Shown here one piece after another: positions 24,156-31,686 of a DNA stretch of 64,000 bases; the first letter of the stretch is position 1, and every line of letters starts with the position of its first letter. The stretch comes from Paenibacillus_AP thailandensis (GTDB taxonomy: Bacteria > Bacillota > Bacilli > Paenibacillales > Paenibacillaceae). The DNA lies in the NCBI RefSeq assembly GCF_042685365.1, contig NZ_JBHUMY010000007.1, positions 303,381-367,380 of the forward strand. The letters run 5' to 3'. The position numbers and the translations under genes were made by a program. Under the pieces are notes generated by a model. The model was given only the letters and a program-made list of their open reading frames with translations. It was not told the origin of the DNA and did no database searches.

Positions 24156-25112
24156 TCATCGGCGTATTTGATCCGGCAGTCCCAAGCGGGCAAATAATTT
24201 TGCGTTAATAAAATTTTGGACGTGGAGTATTTTTCCGTCTTTGATTTCAATGACGTGAATCCCCCAAGGAACCAGGACGGATTGTTCATCGCCCGGCATA
24301 TACTGCGCATAAGCAGGATAACCGCCGTTCACCGTTACCGGCAAAAAGCGGGATCCCTCGCAATGCCGGCGTGTAAGCGAAAAAAACTTGAACAAATCGT
24401 CCTTGCCGCGCACCCACATGGCGAAAGGCGGCATGGACATGCAGCCTTCCTCATGGAATAACGCGACCAGCGCATCGATGTCAAATTGTTCAAAGGCGTC
24501 CACATACCGCAATAGCAGCTCGCGATCAGGCTCTGCATCCATCCTGCTGAGCTCCTCGGAACGGAGATTCGTTCGCTTCATCGTCTCTCTGGCTCTTTGC
24601 AAGGCGCTGTTCACGGATGCCGGCGACATTCCTAGAGCTTCTGCGACCTCCTTGGAGGACCATTCGAATACATCTTTCAAAATAAGAACCGCCCGTTGGC
24701 GAGCAGGCAAGGTTTGCAAAAGTGCGATGAAGCAGAGCTGCAGAGTATCTTTGCGAATGAGAATATCTTCAGGATTCTCCCCAAAATCAGGCGCAAGCCA
24801 TATCCATGAGGAATCCGGCAACGTTTCGCGGGGTTCGATAATGGAGGCAGCCGGATCGGACAGGTCTACGGGAAGCGTGCGTCGTTTGGCTTTCCTCAGC
24901 TTGTCCAGGCATATGTTTGACGCGATACGGTAGATCCACGTTTTGTACGACGACTCCTGCCTGAATGAGCTCCAGCTTTGCCAGACACGGATGCAGGTTT
25001 CCTGAACGGCATCGTCTGCGTCGTCGATGGATCCGAGCATTCTGTAACAGAACGACGTTAACTCCGGCTTTAAATTCTCCAGCAGCTGCAGATCCAGTGC
25101 TGTCTCGTTCAT
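24156..25112 (-). CDS. ECF sigma factor with SnoaL-like C-terminal domain (SigJ/ECF41-like)
   Basis: A 318-residue protein. Region 2 (about 10-80: FCYRMLGSIDDADDAVQETC; SSYKTWIYRIASNICLDKLR) and region 4 (about 125-180: LPARQRAVLILKDVFEWSSK, then EVAEALGMSPASVNSALQRAR) are typical ECF. A long insert between them (SIIEPRETLPDSSWIWLAPD) and a C-terminal SnoaL/NTF2-like domain (about 200-318) mark the group regulated by its own tail instead of a separate anti-sigma factor. The ATG at 25112 has AAGGAGG 6 bases upstream; the 75-codon upstream extension covers a terminator and is not coding. Confidence 0.88.
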   Translation of the reverse strand: MNETALDLQLLENLKPELTSFCYRMLGSIDDADDAVQETCIRVWQSWSSFRQESSYKTWIYRIASNICLDKLRKAKRRTLPVDLSDPAASIIEPRETLPDSSWIWLAPDFGENPEDILIRKDTLQLCFIALLQTLPARQRAVLILKDVFEWSSKEVAEALGMSPASVNSALQRARETMKRTNLRSEELSRMDAEPDRELLLRYVDAFEQFDIDALVALFHEEGCMSMPPFAMWVRGKDDLFKFFSLTRRHCEGSRFLPVTVNGGYPAYAQYMPGDEQSVLVPWGIHVIEIKDGKILHVQNFINAKLFARLGLPDQIRR

Positions 25113-25231
25113 ATTGGGCCTCCTTATGACGGTGAAGTCACTTAAAGTATTCGTGATCTTCCATGATAACCCTTCTATCCCCGCTTCTCGATTCAAATCC
25201 TTGACATTACCCAATAACAAGAACTTGACCC

Positions 25232-25265
25232 CATAAAACAATAAAGCCGCATTAGATGCGGCTTT
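25232..25265 (-). terminator. Terminator of the stalk-domain gene
   Basis: AAAGCCGCAT pairs with ATGCGGCTTT over a 3-base loop, followed by ATTGTTTTATGG on the minus strand. Confidence 0.8.
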
Positions 25266-25339
25266 GAATGGGACAATGTTTTTGACTTCTGACAGGTTTA
25301 AGGTTTTTATGTACTTATCGCGCGACATCAGATTCATAT

Positions 25340-26194
25340 TTACCGAGGAATCACTTCAAGCACATTGCCGCTTCCATCATCAATAATACGTATATTTTTA
25401 TCATCTATGAGTTGGATGGTGCCATCTGACTTCAAGATTTCATGCTGCTCCATTAACGCGTGAGCAACGGACTTGCGAATGAGCCCTTGATTTTTGAATA
25501 CCAACGTATACAGATCATTGACTCCAGTCTTTCGATTAGAGTATTCAATGATTACAATAAGTAGATTCTTGGGAGTCCACTTGAAGTTTAAGTTGAGATC
25601 TTGAGTATTCACATTCATGTTCTTTATGCCTAACGGAATCGTACTCTTTTGTCCGGTATAAGCATTCGTAATCTCAAGATCCCCTTTTGCTGCGTGAATT
25701 ATATAGCTGTATCCCATCGTGCTGCCATAAAAAGTATCGGTATAATTGTTAAGTCCAGTCACGGTTACCTTACCCGTCTTCGTGTCCCGATTGACCACTT
25801 CCCCGTCCAAAGCAGCTGCAAGGAATCTAATCGGCACGTAAAGGTGACTAATATACCACACAGGTTCTTTGCCCATGTCCACTTCTTGACCATCTACTTC
25901 GGCAATTGTGCTTCCCATGTGTACAACAATACGCTTCTCGTTACTCCTCAGAATCGCCGTATTGTCATCTTCCATCTCCCAAAGCAGACCTGCCCCACTG
26001 CCCAGTGAGAAAAAACTTCCGTAAGTCACTCCGTCCTTAAGTAGCGTCTCAATATGAGCGATACGGCCGTCTTCCCATTGAATTTCCAGATCGACGTACT
26101 TGGACGCAGCTTCTGATTTTTTAGCTCCCAGCGGCAAAAGCACTGACATCATAAATATAACGGCAACTACTTGTTTCAAACGCTTCATTTTCAC
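25340..26194 (-). CDS. Secreted stalk-domain (copper amine oxidase N-terminal-like) protein
   Basis: A 284-residue exported protein. A signal peptide (1-29, ending SEA-AS) is followed by a copper-amine-oxidase-N-like repeat domain at about 35-145 (RIAHIETLLKDGVTYGSFFS; GKEPVWYISHLYVPIRFLAA). These domains are abundant surface modules in Paenibacillus and are not enzymes. The remaining C-terminal half is beta-rich without a recognised motif. Start is GTG with GGTGAG 5 bases upstream; an ATG two codons later is the alternative. Confidence 0.75.
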   Translation of the reverse strand: MKMKRLKQVVAVIFMMSVLLPLGAKKSEAASKYVDLEIQWEDGRIAHIETLLKDGVTYGSFFSLGSGAGLLWEMEDDNTAILRSNEKRIVVHMGSTIAEVDGQEVDMGKEPVWYISHLYVPIRFLAAALDGEVVNRDTKTGKVTVTGLNNYTDTFYGSTMGYSYIIHAAKGDLEITNAYTGQKSTIPLGIKNMNVNTQDLNLNFKWTPKNLLIVIIEYSNRKTGVNDLYTLVFKNQGLIRKSVAHALMEQHEILKSDGTIQLIDDKNIRIIDDGSGNVLEVIPR

Positions 26195-26252
26195 AGCAAC
26201 TCACCCATTATTTGTAGTTTTAAACACTACAATCGTAACGTTTAAATCTTAA

Positions 26253-26438
26253 AAAAGTTGCGGACATATTTGTCGTCCGACAACCCTGGATGAAGTAGTG
26301 TACCTAACTGGGCATTCGTATATTGCTCCTACCAAACCGTTGGACAAGCACAAGGTGGAAGCTGCCACCGATCGGGTTGGCCGCTGGACAGGCGACCCTT
26401 TTCGATTTCGGGAGTTCCATTCAATTGGCCGTTTCTAA
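26253..26438 (+). other. Coding-like fragment without start codon, unidentified
   Basis: One plus-strand frame reads PTTLDEVVYLTGHSYIAPTK, then KVEAATDRVGRWTGDPFRFR and EFHSIGRF before a stop. Its composition looks like real protein, but there is no start codon or ribosome site and it overlaps the end of the broken sucrose phosphorylase gene by 4 bp. It may be the tail of a gene destroyed by rearrangement. I do not recognise the family. Confidence 0.35.
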
Positions 26439-27262
26439 ACGGAATAAGAAACGAGAACTCCCGTTTCGTCAACGTAATGAATCATCGAACGATACGTGTT
26501 CAAATCCACGATCAACTGGCACTGCTTTTCGCCCTTGATCCATTGCAAACGCACCTCATCGTTCGATGAGTCCAGTACTTTAAAGTCTCCGTTAAAAGCG
26601 TCATACTCGTTCCGAAAACGAATGAGCCTAAGCAGCCGTTGGACAACCTCTTTCTCCAGGGATTGTTCGATTTCTTGCTGAGAGTAGTTATGACGATTGA
26701 TTTCCCGCCCCTCCCCCGTTTTTTCCACGCTTTCTACGTCGTTCTCTCCGGCCAATAGTCCGACATAGTAAACTTGAGGCACGCCCGGCGCGAAAAATTG
26801 AATCGCCCTGGCCGCCATGTAGGCGTCATCGTCGCAATCCAGCAGCGAATAATACGAACCTCTGATTTGGTGAACGTCGAAACCGTCCGGCGCTTTGTGC
26901 TCATCCGATAAAATCAGGCTTAAATTCGCTCCGCGGTCTACGCATACCTTCACCAGTTCCCTTGCTTTCTTCGTATCGATCAAGTCGTCCAAGTCCGGCT
27001 TTACGGGAACTCCGTCGTGGCAGTCCAACATCGTAAACTGCTTTGGCGGCCGCGTCATGAGGTAATGGCGCAGGGTATGGCTCGACCGGTTGACCAAGGC
27101 ATCAAGAACGGTATACGGCAGAATAAAATCGTAGATCCAGTATCCACGCTCCGCCAGCTTGTATTGAATGGTGTAATGGGAATGGACTTCCGGCAGCAAT
27201 TCGATATCAAGCGACTTCGCGAAGCCGATCCAGTCGCTTGCCAAAATTCCTTTTGCGAAAAC
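26435..27262 (-). pseudogene. N-terminally truncated sucrose phosphorylase (GH13_18) gene
   Basis: From about 27235 the minus strand encodes a good GH13 subfamily 18 C-terminal two thirds: DWIGFAKSLDIELLPEVHSH carries the acid/base Glu, QFTMLDCHDGVPVKPDLDDL carries the transition-state Asp. About the first 200 residues, including the nucleophile Asp, are missing. The frame upstream of DWIGF is unrelated and runs into the left end of the Tn7-like element only ~20 bp away. The C-terminus also looks short. Sucrose phosphorylases cleave sucrose or sucrose-6-phosphate with phosphate; this copy cannot be active. Confidence 0.8.
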
Positions 27263-27414
27263 TGTTCGATGAAAATAATGTTTTAGACTGGAGTTGTTGA
27301 TCTGGCGCAGGTTTTTGAGTTGGAAAATCGTCAGCTTTTGAAAAATAAGTTTTAGACTGAAATAAGGAACCATCATTTATTATAAAATTTGCGTGAAAAA
27401 AAAGTATTAGACTG
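27263..27414 (+). repeat. Left end of the Tn7-like element: terminal repeat and three TnsB-site-like repeats
   Basis: Terminal repeat at 27263-27290. The 19-mers lie at 27272-27290, 27341-27359 and 27396-27414, spaced 69 and 55 bp. The innermost copy contains the stop codon of the cap3 gene. Confidence 0.9.
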
Positions 27415-27880
27415 AAATGCGTTGTTCTAGTTGTTTTAGCGAAGTATCACTTCCAACAAATTGCACAGCAACATACTTTTCTTCTGTCCCTACTATTACC
27501 AAAAAGAGGAAATCTATGCTCATCTTAGAATCACGTAGCATGTTAGTTATTAATTTTTGATCAACTGAAGATGGTCTAGGTACAGGCTCAGGGTGGGTAT
27601 GCCATTCGCCTAAGTATATTACCTCTCCATTAGAAGATCTCCACGCTAAATCTACGAACCACTGGGCTCTTTTTACATTCCGTTCAAAAAAATACCGTCC
27701 TGATTTATCACCAGGACCCGGAGTCGTAATTTGTTGTATAATAATTTGATCGTCAAATATTCGGCCCAGAAGGATACCGCCTGCTTCGTGTTGCTTTTTC
27801 TTGACTTGTCTATACGAATTGAGTATTTCAACAACCTCATCCGTAAACTTTACCAATTTATCTCCAAATATATATTCCAT
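27407..27880 (-). CDS. cap3: CBASS Cap3: JAB/JAMM isopeptidase
   Basis: A 157-residue MPN+ metalloprotease. The JAMM residues are Glu32 (HEAGGILLG), His94 and His96 (EWHTHPEPVPRPSSVD) and Asp107. In type II CBASS, Cap3 removes the CD-NTase from conjugates formed by Cap2. It is the last gene of the operon; its start directly follows the Cap2 stop. Its stop codon is supplied by the TnsB-binding-site-like repeat of the element's left end. Confidence 0.92.
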   Translation of the reverse strand: MEYIFGDKLVKFTDEVVEILNSYRQVKKKQHEAGGILLGRIFDDQIIIQQITTPGPGDKSGRYFFERNVKRAQWFVDLAWRSSNGEVIYLGEWHTHPEPVPRPSSVDQKLITNMLRDSKMSIDFLFLVIVGTEEKYVAVQFVGSDTSLKQLEQRISV

Positions 27881-29665
27881 TTAGTTCGAGCAACCTTTGC
27901 AATTTGTTCGTTCCCTGATTGTACGAATGCGAACGGAATAGCTATCCGCCGCAACCCACATTGAAGAAATTTTTCTCTTGTTTAGTCTTTGTTCCTTTAA
28001 GTTACCTAGCCAGGTGAATATAGTATTCTCCTGCACTTTACCAGACAAAGCATCTCGAAGAAAAAGCATTAAATCGTTAATGAATCTTTTTAATTCTAGT
28101 GCGCCATACGGAACGAATGTGCTTTGGCAACCAGCTTCTCTTTTTGTGAATTCACCCGGATTAGAGAGTACGCTTTGAATGAAACGGTGTTGTTCATCAA
28201 ACAAACATTGAAAACAGCCATTTTTAATTGGGTCGATCCAAACTGCATGCGCCCCCGCCAGATAAGGTTCAACCCAAACGAATAATATAGGCTTTTCAAT
28301 TATTCGCTCTTGAATTAGTTTATTAATGCGAAACTCTGTGGGGAGATGTCCTACCGCGACAACTGAAAAATCACAATTGTTCAGTATGGATTCATAACTG
28401 ACAAGCAATTTTAATATATCTTCCGGGTAGCAAGCGACTTCACAATTTGGAAAATGTGACGTAATCATTTTTTGTAGTGCGTCAACTTTTTTCTTTCCAA
28501 CATCACTTGCTCCGCAAACATGTCGAGCTATATTGTCAAAAGTTAATATATCCTTATCAACAAAAAGAAACTCTTCAACACCAATATCCGCTAAAGAACG
28601 TGCAATATGACTTCCAACTGACCCACATCCGACTATTCCAACTCTTAACCCACTCTCGACATTTCCGTCTCCGCCACGAATAAATAAATAATCTTTATCA
28701 ACTCTTTTAATCGTATGCTTCAATAACTTAAGATCTCCGAAATCCCTCGTCAGTTCAAGTAGTGCATTTTTACTGCCAGGCCTGAACCCCTTCAATCCTG
28801 TCTTCTTTTTCTTCTTGCCTTTAAATGCTGAGGTAGAAATTAAAATATTCTCCCCATGTTCCCATACTCCAATAACTTTGCTGTTACCATAAGGGATGGA
28901 AAAAACAATTGTACTAGGCCTTTTATCTCTATCCAAGAATTCCAAGAGTGTCTTTAGCGAATCACGAGAAAAGCTTCTGAGTCTCTGCAATAGTTCGCGG
29001 TTGTTCCTTGGAAATGGTGGAATTCCAATAGATTGTAATGGAAGGTAGAGAGCCTTTTTCCGCTTATCATATATTTTCCCGCCAACTTGCAGTATCCATC
29101 TTTGCCCATCGACTCTTGAATCGCCGAACAATAGTTGATTACCCCAAGAAGGATGGTGGAAGCTTATGGCTTCAATGATTTTGGGGTCATCAGTCAATTT
29201 AATAAGTGACAAATATTGATTAGTCGATTCCTGTCCCCAATAACTTTCGAATTCATCCATGTATTCCGTAATATTTAGTTTGTTCTTCCCGGTGTAGATG
29301 AGTTGATGAGCCTTTTGAATAATTTCTTTTATCACACCTATTGGGTCAACCGCATTTGGATGAGCTTGATCGGAATCAAATGTGCATAGGACTTGTTCCG
29401 CATCTAAATGCGGAATTGGGTAAAGCTCTGAGAAATACGGTTCGGGAATAACTACTTTCGGAAAAGAGTCTGGATAATTATATGGGATCGCGATTATTAT
29501 TTCTATACTTTCTTCATTCAATTTAATCCTAAATGCTTTAGGATAATTTCGATCATTAAATTCCTTGTCGGTTTCTTCTACAGCGCCGTATGAATTTATA
29601 AGATGGAGTGTTATTTGCTGTAACACTCCATCATAATATTCCTCAAGTTTACGCAGATCTTCCAT
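27881..29665 (-). CDS. cap2: CBASS Cap2: E2-E1 ubiquitin-like conjugation fusion (ThiF family)
   Basis: A 594-residue protein. Residues 1-150 form an E2-like domain with candidate catalytic Cys94 (LDAEQVLCTFD). After a ~180-residue linker, the E1/ThiF domain begins at about 338 with the nucleotide loop GIVGCGSVGSHIARSLADIG, and its catalytic Cys is Cys513 (REAGCQST). CFQC (484-487) and CKGC (589-592) are a likely zinc-binding set. Cap2 ligates the C-terminus of the CD-NTase to a target and primes it for signalling. The start overlaps the nucleotidyltransferase end by 17 bp. DNA here is clearly AT-richer than the chromosome around the element. Confidence 0.93.
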   Translation of the reverse strand: MEDLRKLEEYYDGVLQQITLHLINSYGAVEETDKEFNDRNYPKAFRIKLNEESIEIIIAIPYNYPDSFPKVVIPEPYFSELYPIPHLDAEQVLCTFDSDQAHPNAVDPIGVIKEIIQKAHQLIYTGKNKLNITEYMDEFESYWGQESTNQYLSLIKLTDDPKIIEAISFHHPSWGNQLLFGDSRVDGQRWILQVGGKIYDKRKKALYLPLQSIGIPPFPRNNRELLQRLRSFSRDSLKTLLEFLDRDKRPSTIVFSIPYGNSKVIGVWEHGENILISTSAFKGKKKKKTGLKGFRPGSKNALLELTRDFGDLKLLKHTIKRVDKDYLFIRGGDGNVESGLRVGIVGCGSVGSHIARSLADIGVEEFLFVDKDILTFDNIARHVCGASDVGKKKVDALQKMITSHFPNCEVACYPEDILKLLVSYESILNNCDFSVVAVGHLPTEFRINKLIQERIIEKPILFVWVEPYLAGAHAVWIDPIKNGCFQCLFDEQHRFIQSVLSNPGEFTKREAGCQSTFVPYGALELKRFINDLMLFLRDALSGKVQENTIFTWLGNLKEQRLNKRKISSMWVAADSYSVRIRTIRERTNCKGCSN

Positions 29666-30629
29666 GGTTACCTAAAACTGCAGCCGAAGTGGTTTGAATG
29701 GCAGAATTACTCCCTTTATTCTCATCTTCGGGTGGTTGATATTCAGGGAATCGTGAACCGAAAATTTTTCTCCACTTCTTTGAAGCCTCGGTTTTATCCT
29801 GATTTTCTAAAGCTTCCCCACCTTTTTTGATAAGATCTTCAAGCTTGTTCAGGAAATTTGATCTTCTCGTTTCTGACCAGTTATCAAAGAGTTCCTCGCC
29901 AGGTACTACTGGTCTAACTAAAGAAAACGATTCAGAAAGCGTGTTATGAATTTCCTTTGCTGTTGCTACCAATGCTGCATCGTCTTCATCCGGATAATCG
30001 CTTACAAAATGATTGGCTGCAAGTATTGTCAGGATCATTCCACTTGGAAACTTGGTATCGCTCTCCTTATAATCCTTCCATGCTTTCAGATACCGAACCA
30101 GTCTCTTTAATTGGTCTCCTTTTATTTGAACTTCACCCTTAAACCAATCGGTTAAAGCCTTGGGGTCACTGGTAATCCATCCTTTAGATTTGTGTGCGAG
30201 CTTTGGACTTTGGTCGTCTTTTTTGATGTAAATCGGTAAATCGACGTGGTAATTTGCTTTATATATAACCCTGACACACGTATTTTTATCTACAGGATCC
30301 TCACTGGTATGGCCTTTTGTGGCCTTAACAATCCAGCTATGAACAGTTGATGGGGTAGGCCAATCGCCCTCATCGGAGTCCTTTAAGTGTTCCAAATATA
30401 TGCCGTCATCAATATCATATTCACCATCAATAGGAGTTACCGTAGTATTCATCATGTATGAGCCCTGGCCATAAAACTTGGGCTTTTTCACATCTAATTC
30501 TTCAGAAAAATACTTCTTAATTTTATCCCGCAACGCATTCCTGGATTTTCGTAAACTTTCTTTTTTGTCAGATTTAAGATAGATTTCATCATCATGAAAT
30601 TTAATGAACAAGTCATGACAATTTGACAT
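29649..30629 (-). CDS. CBASS CD-NTase (DncV/CdnA-like cyclic-dinucleotide synthase)
   Basis: A 326-residue nucleotidyltransferase. The active site is GQGSYMM (Gly56-Ser57), the metal-binding Asp pair in EYDIDDGIYLEHL (Asp72 and Asp74) and Asp130 (YHVDLPIYI). The sequence around IDDGIYL resembles the DLDDGVYLP segment of Vibrio DncV, which pairs with a CapV phospholipase and makes 3',3'-cGAMP, so a clade A enzyme is likely but not proven. The ATG at 30629 is set by AGGAGG 9 bases upstream; it overlaps the end of capV by 17 bp. The exposed C-terminus should be the Cap2 substrate. Confidence 0.9.
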   Translation of the reverse strand: MSNCHDLFIKFHDDEIYLKSDKKESLRKSRNALRDKIKKYFSEELDVKKPKFYGQGSYMMNTTVTPIDGEYDIDDGIYLEHLKDSDEGDWPTPSTVHSWIVKATKGHTSEDPVDKNTCVRVIYKANYHVDLPIYIKKDDQSPKLAHKSKGWITSDPKALTDWFKGEVQIKGDQLKRLVRYLKAWKDYKESDTKFPSGMILTILAANHFVSDYPDEDDAALVATAKEIHNTLSESFSLVRPVVPGEELFDNWSETRRSNFLNKLEDLIKKGGEALENQDKTEASKKWRKIFGSRFPEYQPPEDENKGSNSAIQTTSAAVLGNHGRSA

Positions 30630-31620
30630 ACTTCTCGTCCTCCTGATTATGATATTCAAAGATTTTTCTGACCGAATCTTCAAACAGCCATTTTTTACTC
30701 GCTTGAACACCTTTATCAAGCATAATGCTGATTGCGGTAGGACAAGCACGGTCTAATTCAATATACTTTTTTTCTTGATCCGATAATTCTGTACTAGTTA
30801 TTCGAACATAGTGACCCGGTAAGTATTTTGTTATAAATTTCATGTGATTGTCGACAGCGAAACTCTGTGTATCGATCATAGTGGAAATTAACTTATCCCC
30901 CCAACTACTGAACGATTTCGATTTCCACACCTTATGCGGCTCTGGAAATCTCGCGTGCTCATTTAAAGATGAAATTGATAATAGACAGTAGGAATCAAAC
31001 CCCTTGTTAAGGTAGTATGTAAAATATTCTTGCATCCCCAATAAAGATGGGTTATTGGCCCAGAGTCCACCATCAACAAATTGTTGCGGACCCTCTTTTG
31101 TTTGCAGCTCTACAATCGGAAAGTAAGTGGGAGCAGCAGTAGTTGCAAGTGCGACTTCGGATAAGAGACGTTTACTATCCCTTGTTAAAGTTGGTTGGTG
31201 GTCTGATTTAAATACATAAGGTGACCCTGTGGTAACATTAACTGTTGGAATTAATACAGTTGTCTTGCAATCTTCTATTTTTTTATCCTGGAATACTTCT
31301 TCGAGCGCCAATTTTAGTTGATTGCTCGAATACTTTGATTTGATCAATATTTGTTTAAAATAATGAATCTTTCGATAGAATGGATTTTGATATGGAAATA
31401 TAGAAGGTCCTTTTTCTTTATAGAATCTCACAATGTCTGACGCTGGCATGCCAGATGCCAATGCAAGTGCAATAATTCCCCCAGTTGATGTGCCGCATAT
31501 GAGATTGAAATTCTGGTACACAGGTCCGTATACTTTTTCAATCTCTTCTAGAATTACAGCAGAATAAAGACCTTTAATACCTCCGCCGTCTATAGCTAAT
31601 ATCCGATAACATCCCGACAC
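30613..31620 (-). CDS. capV: CBASS effector CapV: patatin-like phospholipase
   Basis: A 335-residue patatin-fold lipase. The oxyanion loop is DGGGIKGL (11-18), the nucleophile Ser45 lies in GTSTG, and the dyad Asp183 in VDGGLWANNPS. CapV enzymes are switched on by the cyclic dinucleotide of their CD-NTase and destroy the membrane of the infected cell. It is the first gene of the CBASS operon. The GTG at 31620 is preferred because AGAGGTG precedes it by 5 bases; a TTG five codons upstream is weaker. It follows the hsdR terminator closely. Confidence 0.93.
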   Translation of the reverse strand: MSGCYRILAIDGGGIKGLYSAVILEEIEKVYGPVYQNFNLICGTSTGGIIALALASGMPASDIVRFYKEKGPSIFPYQNPFYRKIHYFKQILIKSKYSSNQLKLALEEVFQDKKIEDCKTTVLIPTVNVTTGSPYVFKSDHQPTLTRDSKRLLSEVALATTAAPTYFPIVELQTKEGPQQFVDGGLWANNPSLLGMQEYFTYYLNKGFDSYCLLSISSLNEHARFPEPHKVWKSKSFSSWGDKLISTMIDTQSFAVDNHMKFITKYLPGHYVRITSTELSDQEKKYIELDRACPTAISIMLDKGVQASKKWLFEDSVRKIFEYHNQEDEKYVKLS

Positions 31621-31641
31621 ATTCTCACCTCTCAAAAAAAT

Positions 31642-31675
31642 GGCGTAGAAACAGTCAAACTTGATGTCCTACGCC
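31642..31675 (-). terminator. Terminator of the type I restriction operon
   Basis: GGCGTAG pairs with CTACGCC; on the minus strand ATTTTTTTG follows. It separates hsdR from the CBASS operon. Confidence 0.75.
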
Positions 31676-31686
31676 TTTGATGTCCG

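Noticed and set aside
25113..25337. 75-codon N-terminal extension of the ECF sigma factor
   Set aside because: It crosses a terminator hairpin and lies upstream of a well-placed AAGGAGG/ATG; the family starts at the downstream ATG.
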